This document shows, piece by piece, positions 39,671 to 48,220 of a stretch of DNA of 64,000 bases; position 1 is the stretch's first letter, and every line of letters starts with the position of its first letter. Both the position numbers and the translations under genes were made by a program. The notes beneath the pieces are model-generated. The model had not been told where the DNA came from. It did no database searches and saw nothing but the letters and a program-made list of their open reading frames with translations. The stretch is from Mycolicibacterium cosmeticum. GTDB lineage: Bacteria > Actinomycetota > Actinomycetes > Mycobacteriales > Mycobacteriaceae. The stretch spans positions 558,001 to 622,000 of the forward strand of contig NZ_CCBB010000002.1 of assembly GCF_000613185.1 (NCBI RefSeq), given 5' to 3'.

Positions 39671-40309
39671 TCAACGTGCGCGCTTGTACCGGGACAGGAA
39701 CAGCGTCACGGCCTCGCGCACCACGTAGTCGCACCGGTCCGCATCGAGCTCAACCGTCGGTGTGGCGACAAGCCGACCCAGCAACATCTCGCCGAGTATG
39801 ACGTCGATGAACTGCGTCGTTGCCAGATCGGGGTCATCGATCCGAAAGCCGCGCTCCCGGGCGAGTCGGCGCACGTAAGCGTTCACCGCGCGTCGCGCCG
39901 GACTTCGTCCGTTGTCCATCAGGCCATGGCCGAGCTCGGGGAATCGCGGGCTTTCCCAGATGACCAGCCGGAGAAACGCCACGGCTTCCGGGGGCGACCA
40001 GAAGTCGGTGATCGCCCGGCCGATGGCGTACAGGACCTCCTCGGGCGGCCCGACGCGGTTCGTCGCGTCGACGATGGCGTCCAACGGCATGCGGTTCCAC
40101 AGCTGCGCCATCGTCGCCTCGAAGAGCAGTTGCTTGCTCGCGAAGTGGTTGTACAGCGTACGGCGAGCCACCCCGCACTCCAGCGCGATCTCGTCCATGC
40201 TCGAGTGTCCGTAACCGTGGGCGAGAAACACCCGACCGGCTGTGCGCAGAATCAACCCACGTGTCGATTCTGGTTCCAGCGGAGAGGCCGGGGGGGCGAC
40301 GGGGGTCAT
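39671..40309 (-). CDS. TetR-family regulator, candidate controller of the acetolactate cluster
   Basis: 212 residues. The helix-turn-helix is GYGHSSMDEIALECGVARRT with LYNHFASKQLLFEATM. A larger effector domain follows (AetR/TetR_C_7-like). It is on the same strand as the cluster that ends at 40405, 95 bases downstream of it, and is the only regulator inside that region. The pair of TGCACTGTACAGTGCA operators at 43158 and 48128 is likely its target, by position only. Confidence 0.82.
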   Translation of the reverse strand: MTPVAPPASPLEPESTRGLILRTAGRVFLAHGYGHSSMDEIALECGVARRTLYNHFASKQLLFEATMAQLWNRMPLDAIVDATNRVGPPEEVLYAIGRAITDFWSPPEAVAFLRLVIWESPRFPELGHGLMDNGRSPARRAVNAYVRRLARERGFRIDDPDLATTQFIDVILGEMLLGRLVATPTVELDADRCDYVVREAVTLFLSRYKRAR

Positions 40310-40404
40310 GCCCTTACGTTACGTCGCACCGTCGGTCGACTCACTCGGGGAGTCCATGTCGGGTCCACGTCCCCCGCCACGGCGTGGGCCCGGAATTCGC
40401 GGCG

Positions 40405-41232
40405 CTACTCGCCGTAACGGATGAGCAAGTCGGGCCGACCACGATCGTCGGTCCAGCTGATGTACTCGCTCTGGTCGTGGGTGCAGAACATCTCAATCTC
40501 GTCGGGGTGGGCCAACCGGAGTTCGCGCAGCTTGGCCAGCGTTGCCACCCGCTTGGCGTAATCGGTTTGAAACGCGATCTCCAGCGGCAAGCCCGGGGCG
40601 GGGGAGAGGAAGTTCATCCTGTGATCGAAGTAGGAATCACCGGCATGCAGCGACCACTTGCCGTTCTCGCGGTAGGCGACACCACAGTGCCCAACCGTAT
40701 GACCGTGTAAGGGAACGAGTTTGGCGCCCAATTCCGCAGGAAGGTCAAGCGTTCGGGCGGGTAGCCCGAACCATGTCTCCTCAGTCGGTGCGTACGTCTT
40801 GAACTTCGTCTGGTGCGACACCTGGTAAGGCATGTAGGGGCCGCGCTTCTGCGTGCTGTCGTAGGCGGCCAATTCCTCGGACGCGACGTGCACCACAGCG
40901 TGCGGGAAGTCGTGCAAGCCCCCGACGTGATCGTTGTCCAGATGAGTGACGATGATGTCGGTGACCTGTTCGGGCTCGATGCCACGTGCCCGCAGGCGAT
41001 GCAGGGCGGTCAATCGCGGATCGATGAGGATGCCCAACTTGAACAGGGCGTCCGTTCCGAGAAGATTCTGCGGGTCCGCCATTTCCTGGGTGCCGAAACC
41101 TGTGTCGAGCAGGATGACGCGATCACCGATGTGGAAGATCACGCAGTGGATCGACATCGACGTCGTCGCGGTGTGCGCAAGCGGACCCATCAACCCGAAT
41201 GTCGCATGCTCGATCTCGATTCTGGATGCCAT
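40405..41232 (-). CDS. Metallo-beta-lactamase-fold hydrolase, lactonase-like
   Basis: 275 residues. The metal site begins IIVTHLDNDHVGGLHDF, so the usual HxHxDH reads HxDxDH with Asp for the second His. Further ligands are in PLHGHTVGHCGVAY, LHAGDSYFD and MFCTHDQSEY. The overall layout (HCVIFHIGDRVILLDTGFG) is that of N-acyl homoserine lactonase-like enzymes, which open lactone rings. The Asp variant may change metal content or substrate. Last gene of the right-to-left operon with the CMD-type and FrsA-like genes, one base after CMD. Confidence 0.82.
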   Translation of the reverse strand: MASRIEIEHATFGLMGPLAHTATTSMSIHCVIFHIGDRVILLDTGFGTQEMADPQNLLGTDALFKLGILIDPRLTALHRLRARGIEPEQVTDIIVTHLDNDHVGGLHDFPHAVVHVASEELAAYDSTQKRGPYMPYQVSHQTKFKTYAPTEETWFGLPARTLDLPAELGAKLVPLHGHTVGHCGVAYRENGKWSLHAGDSYFDHRMNFLSPAPGLPLEIAFQTDYAKRVATLAKLRELRLAHPDEIEMFCTHDQSEYISWTDDRGRPDLLIRYGE

Positions 41233-41233
41233 C

Positions 41234-41851
41234 TCAGTTTCCTTCAACCGCTCGGGCCTCGTCGGGCGTGGGAATCTGGAACGCGTTGAGCAGTGCACAG
41301 GTGAGCAGGTACAGCCCGACCAGATAGACGAGATCGACCAACGTGGCTGAACCGAAGTGCTTTTCGGCCTCCCGATACAGCTCGTCGTCGACTCTGTACT
41401 CCCGGGTGAGTTGGCTCGCGAACCTGTGCGCCAAGAGCTGGCCGGGGGTCAGCTCCGCCGGCGTCTCGCCACGGCACAGTCCCGCGATGGCCGCCTCGGA
41501 TAGGCCGACCGTCCGTGCGACAGCGGAATGGGCGTACATCTCGTAGGGCGTCCTCCAGATGGCGCCGACCGTGAGGATGACCACCTCGTGCGTCTGCTTG
41601 TCCAGGGAGGTGTGTTTCGAGTCCGCCTGCATCCACGCCAGGAAACCCGGCGTGATGCCCGTGCTGTACAGGTACGGGTTGAACGGCCCGATGAGCTTGC
41701 CGTCGTCGGTCATCCCTCGGAAGCCATTGCTGTCGGCCCACGTGATGAGGGTCGAGCGCATCGTCTGGTAGAGGTCTTTCTGGTCGCCGCTCAGGGTGGC
41801 CGGGTCGATCAACGGCAATCGCCCGCCGAGCGTCGAATCGGTATCGGTCAT
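41234..41851 (-). CDS. Carboxymuconolactone decarboxylase-fold protein
   Basis: 205 residues. The AhpD/CMD region reads LDKQTHEVVILTVGAIWRTP then YEMYAHSAVARTVGLSEAAI, where the usual Cys-x-x-Cys is missing. This places it with CMD/lactonase-related members and not with AhpD thiol peroxidases. The His in YAHSAVA is conserved. It may act with the lactonase-like enzyme next door in opening or decarboxylating a ring compound, which is inference. The start MTDTDSTLGGR lies 34 bases after the FrsA-like gene. Confidence 0.75.
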   Translation of the reverse strand: MTDTDSTLGGRLPLIDPATLSGDQKDLYQTMRSTLITWADSNGFRGMTDDGKLIGPFNPYLYSTGITPGFLAWMQADSKHTSLDKQTHEVVILTVGAIWRTPYEMYAHSAVARTVGLSEAAIAGLCRGETPAELTPGQLLAHRFASQLTREYRVDDELYREAEKHFGSATLVDLVYLVGLYLLTCALLNAFQIPTPDEARAVEGN

Positions 41852-41885
41852 GATGGTTCCTTCGGTCAGCAGATGGAGGTGGCGG

Positions 41886-43085
41886 TCAGGCCTTGAGGTT
41901 GTCGTCGAGCCAGTTGAAGACCACTTCGTCCTTGTAGGCCAACGCACCTGACTGGCAGTGGTTCTCGGCCCCGTCCTCCTCGTGAAAGGCGACGAAGGCC
42001 TTGGGCGCCTTCAGTTCTTGGTAGACGTGTTCGGGCTGACCGCGGAAGAACTGATCCCCGTCGGCCTCCATCACCAAGGTGGGGCAGGTGATCCCGTCGA
42101 GCACGCCACCGTCCAGGGTCATCTTCTTGCACTCGACCATGAAGTCGTATGGGGTCTTCTGACCGAAACTCCACGTGCCTTGGGTGAAGGTCCACCGGAC
42201 CTGGGTGTTGGCGTCCATCGCCTGTTGAGCCAGCGTGTTGAAGGTGGCCGCGTCTTCGTCATCGAGGGCCTTACCCGCCCCGGGAGGCATGATCCCGACA
42301 ATGCTGTCGTAGAGGCTCCAGACCCCGTCGAACAGAATCGCCGCTTTGAACCTCGGCTCGAACGCGGCCGCCCGGGCGGCGAGGTAACCCCCGAGGCTCA
42401 TGCCCTTGAGCGCCAGTCGGTCGGCGTCCACATCGGGTCGGGACACCGCGTAATCGACTACCGGTGAGACGACCTTCTCCCAGTCGTACCGGAAGTACAG
42501 CTTCTGCTCACGCACCGGCATGCCCTGGCCGGGACCGTCGAAGGTCAGACAGTTGTAGCCACGCCGGGTCGCGCCGGCGGCGGCGAAGTAGTACAACTCT
42601 TCGACGCTCGAGTCGAAGCCACCGTGGAAAATGAGGGTGGGCCGCGGCTCCGGGGAGTCGTCCGGTTTGTAGAAGTAACCCGGCAACGTCGTACCCTCAT
42701 AAGGGATTTCAATGGGCTCCCAGGTGGGACCCATCAGTTCGGCAGCCTTTGCGTAGGCGTCCTGCGAGGCCTTGGCATCGGCGAGAATGCGGGGATCATC
42801 CGGATTACCGTGCAGATAGAACTCCGACATCCGGAAGTATGTCGACGCACGCAGCAGCGCTTCCCGAGCACTGACGAGGTGGCCCCCGGACAGGTAATCA
42901 CGCGCTCGCCCCAGCACCCGTTCGCCACGGTTGTGCCAGCTCTGGTACCAGCTGTCGAAGTCGCCCTCGACGATGGTGTCGACCGTGGCCATGATCTCGG
43001 CGATATCGGCACCACCGTAATACGTGAACCCCAGATTGCGAACGAGTTCGAATGCGAACGAGTCGTCTTTGAAACCGACCTTCAT
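41886..43085 (-). CDS. FrsA/pseudooxynicotine-hydrolase-like alpha/beta hydrolase
   Basis: 399 residues. An N-terminal helical cap (about residues 1-120) precedes the hydrolase core with PTLIFHGGFDSSVEELY (oxyanion), nucleophile Ser230 in LKGMSLGGYLA, acid in VMEADGDQFF and His in GAENHCQSGA. Helical cap plus this core is the layout of 2,6-dihydropseudooxynicotine hydrolase and FrsA, some of which split carbon-carbon bonds of beta-dicarbonyls. The ATG of MKVGFKDDSF lies 66 bases after operator 1. First gene of the operon with CMD and MBL. Confidence 0.8.
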   Translation of the reverse strand: MKVGFKDDSFAFELVRNLGFTYYGGADIAEIMATVDTIVEGDFDSWYQSWHNRGERVLGRARDYLSGGHLVSAREALLRASTYFRMSEFYLHGNPDDPRILADAKASQDAYAKAAELMGPTWEPIEIPYEGTTLPGYFYKPDDSPEPRPTLIFHGGFDSSVEELYYFAAAGATRRGYNCLTFDGPGQGMPVREQKLYFRYDWEKVVSPVVDYAVSRPDVDADRLALKGMSLGGYLAARAAAFEPRFKAAILFDGVWSLYDSIVGIMPPGAGKALDDEDAATFNTLAQQAMDANTQVRWTFTQGTWSFGQKTPYDFMVECKKMTLDGGVLDGITCPTLVMEADGDQFFRGQPEHVYQELKAPKAFVAFHEEDGAENHCQSGALAYKDEVVFNWLDDNLKA

Positions 43086-43150
43086 GACTGCTCCTTGAGA
43101 TCGAATATCGATGGTGTGAGTGGAGGATCCAGCGGGTGGTACATCAGTCG

Positions 43151-43176
43151 ACTGCATTGCACTGTACAGTGCAGTC
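43151..43176. promoter_or_regulatory. Operator 1 of the acetolactate cluster (core TGCACTGTACAGTGCA)
   Basis: A 16-bp perfect palindrome at 43158-43173 with further partly symmetrical flanks (GACTGCA on the left, GCAGTC on the right). It lies 66 bases before the FrsA-like start. The same core with nearly the same flanks recurs at 48128-48153. Confidence 0.85.
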
Positions 43177-43311
43177 GGAGCCGCCGACAAGGCGAAAAGT
43201 GGCTTCGCGCCTCAGTTTTCCGGTTTGCCCTACGCTGCTTTTACGGCTAGCACTACCTGCGCCCGCGGGTGACGGCAGGGGTGGTGGCAGATGGGTGCCC
43301 GCCTTCGGTTG

Positions 43312-44988
43312 CTATTCGAAGGCGTCGTCATGAAGGTCGGCGCCCAGCTCACCCGATCGGCTGTAGTCCACGGGCACGTCGATCACGGTGACGCCACCGG
43401 CGCCGAACGATGCGCGCAATGCCGTCCGAAACTCCGCCAGTGTGCTCACCCTGACGCCGTGCGCTCCGAAAGCTGCTGCGAACGAGGCGATGGCGTAGTC
43501 ACCCAGTTCGACGCCGTTGGCCCGTCCATACTTCTGGACCGCCTGAAACTTCACCATGTCGTAGGAGTTGTCGCGCATGATGACGTGTGTGAATTTCAGG
43601 CCCAGGCGGCGCGCCGTCTCCAGTTCCTGCGCGCTGAACAAGAAGCCGCCGTCGCCGGACACCGAGACGATCTGCGTTCCCGGCCGCACCATCGATGCGG
43701 CCATGGCCCACGGAAGCGCGACACCGAGGGTCTGTTGACCGTTGGAGAACAACAGATGGCCGGGCTGATAGGTGCGGAGGTGCCGGGCGAGATAGATGTA
43801 GTGCGTACCGATGTCGCTGGCCACGGTGGCCTCGTCGTCGAGCAGCTCCCGCAGGGTCAGCACGAGTGCCACCGGGTCCACGAGCGCGCTTTCCGCCTCA
43901 CCCGCGCCCGACACGTCGTCGACGCCCTGCAGGACAGCGCGCTGTTCGTCGACGATGGCCGCGGCGGGATCGGCCAGGCACAGACCGGTCAGCCGCGAGC
44001 TCAGCGCGGCCACCGTGGCGGCGATGTCGCCACGCAGTTCGGCCACCGGTTGATAGTGGTTGTCCCAGTCGGCCGGTGCGGTGTCGAGGTGGACGATGCC
44101 GCGACGGTCGGGATCGGTGTTCCAGAGCCGGGGGTCGTATTCCACCGGGTCGTAACCCACTGCAAGCACCAGGTCAGCACGACTGAGCACGATGTCACCG
44201 GGTTGATTGCGGAACAGGCCGACGCGCCCGAGGTAGTGCGACTCCAGGGCCCGGGAGACGATGCCCGCCGCCTGGAAGGTCTCGACGACGGGCAGGTCCG
44301 CCACTTCCAGGAGGCCGCGAATCGCAGCACATGCGGCAGGCTCGGCGGCGCGCATCCCGGCCAGTATCACGGGGAATTTCGCCTGTCGGATCCGGTCGCC
44401 CACTGCGGCGATGGCGTCGCCGGGCGCCGGCCCGAGGCGACCGGGAGCGGCCAATCGCGACACCCCACTGGTGGTGCCGGCCTTGGCGACGTCCTGAGGT
44501 AGGACCACTGCCGCGGCGCCCTGCGGAACGCTCACGGCGGCTCTGAGGGCATTGGCCACCGCCTCATTCACATTGTCCGGGTCGTCCACCTCGGCAACGT
44601 ATTTGGTGAACGGCCGCAGAGCCTCCACCGTCGCCATCGACTGGTGGGTCCTCTTGATCCGGTCGGCGCGGTCGACGGCACCACAGATCGCGATCACCGG
44701 ATACTGCTCGGTGTTGGCCGTGAGCAGACCCGTGGACAGGTTGCTCGTACCGGGACCCGATGTCACCAGCACGGCACCGGGGGTGCCGGTGAGCCGGCCC
44801 ACCGCCGCGGCCATGAACGCCGCGTTCTGCTCGTGGCGGCAGATCACCAATTCGGGTCCGCCGTCGAGCAGGCAGTCGTACACGGCATCGATCTTCGCTC
44901 CGGGGACACCGAAGATGTAGCGCACCCCGAAGGCATCGAGGGTGTCCACGACGCGCTGCGCGGACCGGACAGCAGGCAACGTGATCAC
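43312..44988 (-). CDS. alsS: Catabolic acetolactate synthase, thiamine-diphosphate enzyme
   Basis: 558 residues, close to Bacillus AlsS length. It joins two pyruvates to acetolactate and CO2. Visible are FGVPGAKIDAVYDCLLD, the catalytic Glu in CRHEQNAAFMAAAVGRLTG, SGPGTSNLSTGLLTANTEQ, the ThDP/Mg site VSGDGGFLFSAQELETA with RDNSYDMVKFQ, and C-terminal VIDVPVDYS. These match the catabolic, FAD-independent group. The GTG has AGAGGA upstream. An ATG 60 bases earlier overlaps the alsD stop and would give 578 residues. Acetolactate decarboxylase precedes it, so acetoin is the expected product. Confidence 0.88.
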   Translation of the reverse strand: MITLPAVRSAQRVVDTLDAFGVRYIFGVPGAKIDAVYDCLLDGGPELVICRHEQNAAFMAAAVGRLTGTPGAVLVTSGPGTSNLSTGLLTANTEQYPVIAICGAVDRADRIKRTHQSMATVEALRPFTKYVAEVDDPDNVNEAVANALRAAVSVPQGAAAVVLPQDVAKAGTTSGVSRLAAPGRLGPAPGDAIAAVGDRIRQAKFPVILAGMRAAEPAACAAIRGLLEVADLPVVETFQAAGIVSRALESHYLGRVGLFRNQPGDIVLSRADLVLAVGYDPVEYDPRLWNTDPDRRGIVHLDTAPADWDNHYQPVAELRGDIAATVAALSSRLTGLCLADPAAAIVDEQRAVLQGVDDVSGAGEAESALVDPVALVLTLRELLDDEATVASDIGTHYIYLARHLRTYQPGHLLFSNGQQTLGVALPWAMAASMVRPGTQIVSVSGDGGFLFSAQELETARRLGLKFTHVIMRDNSYDMVKFQAVQKYGRANGVELGDYAIASFAAAFGAHGVRVSTLAEFRTALRASFGAGGVTVIDVPVDYSRSGELGADLHDDAFE

Positions 44989-45044
44989 GTCGTCCTCTCG
45001 AGAGTCGTCAACAATCCTGTATCCCGGCACGGGCGCTCGCGGAC

Positions 45045-45839
45045 TCATCCACCTTCGGTCCGCCCGATATCGGCGTCGAGGTCTGCCCGGTCGAGGTGCG
45101 CGTTCAAGAACTCCGCGGTGGTCGGCAAACTGAGGTGCAGATCCGAGCGCACGCTGATCTCTACGCGGGCCGCGGTGATCTGGAAGTCGAGGGCGTGGCC
45201 GCCCCGGGCATGCGCGGCATCGAGAAAGTGCAGATGGTAGCCGGCGACGCTGATGCCCTGCTCATAGTCGGGCATGCGGAATCCCGCCATCACCCCGGAG
45301 GTGTCCTCGAGGACGGTCTCGCTCTGGTTCTTCGTCGCCTCGGTGAAGCCACGATAGGGGCGGGTTTGCCGAGACACGGTTCTGGTGTGAATTCTGCTGA
45401 AATGTCCGGAAATACGGACCGCGTAGATGAGATTGGCACTTTCGATCCGAGCATCCACCGCTGCCGTGAGGCCGGCGCGATCAGTCGGTGCGTCGAGGTC
45501 GAACACGTGGTCGGCGCGAAACCAGGTCACTGCCGCGAAAGGCGTCCGGGCCTGCAGATCGGCGCGGTTCACCGTGCCGTCGGCATGCAGCTGGTAGCAC
45601 ACGCCGTCGAGGATCACCATCTCCCCGTCCAGCTGATTGAAGGTTCCGAGCCCGAAGTCGCCGTGCTCGAGCACCTCCTGGATGGTCATGTCACCGTCGT
45701 AGATGCCGTCGAGCAGAGCACCCATTGTGGATCTCTGGTACACAGCCCGGCCGTGCTCGCCATCGTGATGCACACCATGCGGTTGCACCCAGTGCGCGAG
45801 CCAGGTTCGCATCCACTGCGCGTTCTGGTCGAATGTCAT
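45045..45839 (-). CDS. alsD: Alpha-acetolactate decarboxylase
   Basis: 264 residues, a normal length. It turns acetolactate into acetoin. Signs are STMGALLDGIYDGDMTIQEV, HGDFGLGTFNQLDGEMVILD, VRISGHFSRIHTR, and the zinc site GYHLHFLDAAHARGGHALDF with His202, His204 and His215. It is placed between the MetX-like hydrolase and alsS in one operon. Acetoin formation is rare in mycobacteria, so this pair is a notable acquisition. The ATG of MTFDQNAQW follows the upstream stop by 31 bases. Confidence 0.9.
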   Translation of the reverse strand: MTFDQNAQWMRTWLAHWVQPHGVHHDGEHGRAVYQRSTMGALLDGIYDGDMTIQEVLEHGDFGLGTFNQLDGEMVILDGVCYQLHADGTVNRADLQARTPFAAVTWFRADHVFDLDAPTDRAGLTAAVDARIESANLIYAVRISGHFSRIHTRTVSRQTRPYRGFTEATKNQSETVLEDTSGVMAGFRMPDYEQGISVAGYHLHFLDAAHARGGHALDFQITAARVEISVRSDLHLSLPTTAEFLNAHLDRADLDADIGRTEGG

Positions 45840-45870
45840 ACCGACAACGGTCCTTCCTCACCACGGCACG

Positions 45871-46887
45871 TCATGACCCGTGATGGCCATCAGTCGTCCA
45901 CGCGAGGATTTCCCGCACGTGGTGCGCCCAGAGACGGGCGTTCTTGAGTGACAGATGTCCGTCCGACCCGGGGCCGGTCGGGACGATGACGGCTCTTCCC
46001 CGTGCGACGCGCTCGACGGCGTCCCGGAGAACATCCGGCCCGCTCGGGTTCACCTCGTCGTCTTCGAAATTGACCGCGAGCAGGGGCGCGGTGATGTCGC
46101 TCAGCCGAGCGCTGGGGTCGTAGTCGAAAGACGCGGCGAACTCCCAGATGGTGTCGTTCGCATCCTGCAGCCGGACGGCGTCGTCGGCCGCCTTCTGGAC
46201 GTACGCATCCGCGGTCGCAATCGAATCGATGGCGCGTTCGAGTGCGGGTACTCCGTGCGTCAACAGCGCGAAGATGTTGAAAGCGAGACCGACCGAACGG
46301 GGCTGACTGTCGTAGGCGCCGTCCCGATACGCGGGGTCGGTGCGAATGGCGTCGATGAGCAGACGACGGTACAACAAGTTCCGTCCCCGAACACGCTGCG
46401 GCAGCGCGGCTATCGGCATCAGCGCACGCATTGTATCCGGGTACATCTGGCCCCACATCCAGGTCTGCATCCCGCCCATCGACGTACCGGCGACCAACCG
46501 CAGCGTCCGGATGCCCAGGTGCTCGGTGACCAGTCGATGCTGGGCGGTCACGATGTCGACATAACCGTACTGCGGGAACCGGTTGCCCAACCCGTCACTG
46601 GGTTTACTGGAACCCCCGTGCCCGAGTGCGTCCGGAAGGATCACGTAGTGGCTGGCGAGGTCGAGTGGCCGGCCCGGCCCGAACAGATGGTCCGCGGTGC
46701 TCGGAATCAGGAACTGTGTGCCGCTGCCCGTCGTCCCGTGCAGCAACAGCACCGCGTTGACGACATCGCCGTCGGCGGCACGTCGAGGTGTCCCCAGAGT
46801 CCGGTAGTTCTGCGTGACGGCGGCCAGCGTGTCACCGCAGGTGAACCGGAAGTCGGTCAACGTGACGTGTGCCTCGGATACTTGCAT
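45871..46887 (-). CDS. MetX-like alpha/beta hydrolase (homoserine acetyltransferase fold)
   Basis: 338 residues. The core has AVLLLHGTTGSGTQF, ILPDALGHGGSSKPSDGLG, the nucleophile in VAGTSMGGMQTWMWG, an acid in NFEDDEVNPSG and His in GPGSDGHLSL. The layout is that of homoserine O-acetyltransferase, but many relatives are plain hydrolases, and no methionine genes are near. It lies three bases after the DUF3500 gene. Probably a hydrolase in the route fed by the cluster. Confidence 0.8.
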   Translation of the reverse strand: MQVSEAHVTLTDFRFTCGDTLAAVTQNYRTLGTPRRAADGDVVNAVLLLHGTTGSGTQFLIPSTADHLFGPGRPLDLASHYVILPDALGHGGSSKPSDGLGNRFPQYGYVDIVTAQHRLVTEHLGIRTLRLVAGTSMGGMQTWMWGQMYPDTMRALMPIAALPQRVRGRNLLYRRLLIDAIRTDPAYRDGAYDSQPRSVGLAFNIFALLTHGVPALERAIDSIATADAYVQKAADDAVRLQDANDTIWEFAASFDYDPSARLSDITAPLLAVNFEDDEVNPSGPDVLRDAVERVARGRAVIVPTGPGSDGHLSLKNARLWAHHVREILAWTTDGHHGS

Positions 46888-46890
46888 CGG

Positions 46891-48069
46891 TCAGCGGTGG
46901 GCGACGTTCTCGTAATGGTGCTTGAGCAGATCTATACCGAAGTCCCGCACAGGGTTACGCAACACCGAGTGGACGTGGTTGCCCTTGCGCTGGGTGTTGT
47001 CATACTCGTAGAGAAACTCGGTGCCCGCCTGCAGCCGAAAGTAGACCGGCGCGCCGTCAAGGGGTCCGCCCCAGGCAACATGCATTCCCGCCAGCCGATC
47101 GGGACCGATCGGCGCCAAGTCGAGGTGGATGCCCGACGACGCCGCGGCCACCAGGCTCTGCAAGAGCTGTCGTTGATCGGGGGACAGGTCGGCCGCGGAG
47201 AGGCCCTTTGGCTTGACGGTGTAGGCCATCCGGCGGTGGTCGGCTTTGGTGAACCCCGACTGTTGCTCACCTTCGGCGTAGATGCCGTCGGCCAGCTTGA
47301 GCAGTTCCGGCTTTTCGAGTTTGCCACGGAACAGGTTCCGGGTGACCATCATCTCGTCACCATCGGCGAGCCGGTCCCGGTTACCGCTCACGATGTCGCC
47401 GACGGCCCGGTCGAGCAGTTGCATCTGTGAGCGCTGTGCGCCGTCGAGCGAGGCGGCGAATTGGAAGGCCAGATCTTCGATGCCGCCGAGTGGGGCGTAA
47501 TGCGCGCCACCCGGCAGCGGTGCCGAGGCCGGATCGGCGCCGAGGAAGAGGGGAGTGGTCGCCGCGACCTCACCGTCGATCACCAAGAAGTTGATGGACA
47601 GATGGTGGCCGCCGAACCGCCAACTCCACGTGGCGCTTTCACGAGGATCGCCGAAGATGCGCAGGTAGTACCGGCCGGTGTCGCGACCGCGCGGGAAGTC
47701 CCACTGGATGCTGAAGTCTTCGTAGAGATCGAGGATGTTCTCCAACCCGACGATGGCCGCGGCCGCCACGTAGCCCTCTCGGCTCAGGCCGGTGGCGAGC
47801 AACATCATCGCCAACTGCCGTTGGTGCGGGTCTTGCTGCTCCAGGGTGAGCCCACCGTGATCGGTGGGCACATAGAAGAATCTCCGCCGCTCGCGATCGG
47901 CATCCTCCTGCGATGGAGCGGGGAACAAGGCCGTTCGAATCTGGCTCTCGGAGAGCGTATTCAGCCAGATGCGTGCCCTGTCGGCCATCTCCGTTGCGCG
48001 CGCCCGTGCTGGGCTTTCGCCATCGGATGAGGGCGCGGTTGTTGAGGGGTTCGAACTGTTGGCAGACAT
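46891..48069 (-). CDS. DUF3500 family protein
   Basis: 392 residues. Family features are LNTLSESQIRTALFP, REGYVAAAAIVGLENIL, RYYLRIFGDPRESATWSWRF then GGHHLSINFLVIDG, and the C-terminal YEYDNTQRKGNHVHSVLRNP with FGIDLLKHHYE. DUF3500 proteins are found in many bacteria and fungi without an assigned reaction. The many His residues (GGHHLSIN, GNHVHSV) suggest a metal site. The start MSANSSNPS lies 58 bases after operator 2. First gene of the operon with MetX-like, alsD and alsS. Confidence 0.82.
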   Translation of the reverse strand: MSANSSNPSTTAPSSDGESPARARATEMADRARIWLNTLSESQIRTALFPAPSQEDADRERRRFFYVPTDHGGLTLEQQDPHQRQLAMMLLATGLSREGYVAAAAIVGLENILDLYEDFSIQWDFPRGRDTGRYYLRIFGDPRESATWSWRFGGHHLSINFLVIDGEVAATTPLFLGADPASAPLPGGAHYAPLGGIEDLAFQFAASLDGAQRSQMQLLDRAVGDIVSGNRDRLADGDEMMVTRNLFRGKLEKPELLKLADGIYAEGEQQSGFTKADHRRMAYTVKPKGLSAADLSPDQRQLLQSLVAAASSGIHLDLAPIGPDRLAGMHVAWGGPLDGAPVYFRLQAGTEFLYEYDNTQRKGNHVHSVLRNPVRDFGIDLLKHHYENVAHR

Positions 48070-48127
48070 CACGCCGGTATTCCCTTCGATCCGCGAAGCT
48101 GAGGTCGTTGAGCACTTCACCAGAGCC

Positions 48128-48153
48128 TGCACTGCACTGTACAGTGCAGTGCA
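48128..48153. promoter_or_regulatory. Operator 2 of the acetolactate cluster, perfect 26-bp palindrome
   Basis: Arms TGCACTGCACTGT and ACAGTGCAGTGCA meet without a spacer. It lies in the divergent promoter between the DUF3500 gene and the cupin gene. The central 16 bases equal those at 43158-43173. Confidence 0.88.
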
Positions 48154-48220
48154 ATCGAGGTTCAACACTTACTTGATTCACGTTCCCGCATCCGTGTCCG
48201 CCTACCCGCAGAGGATGACC

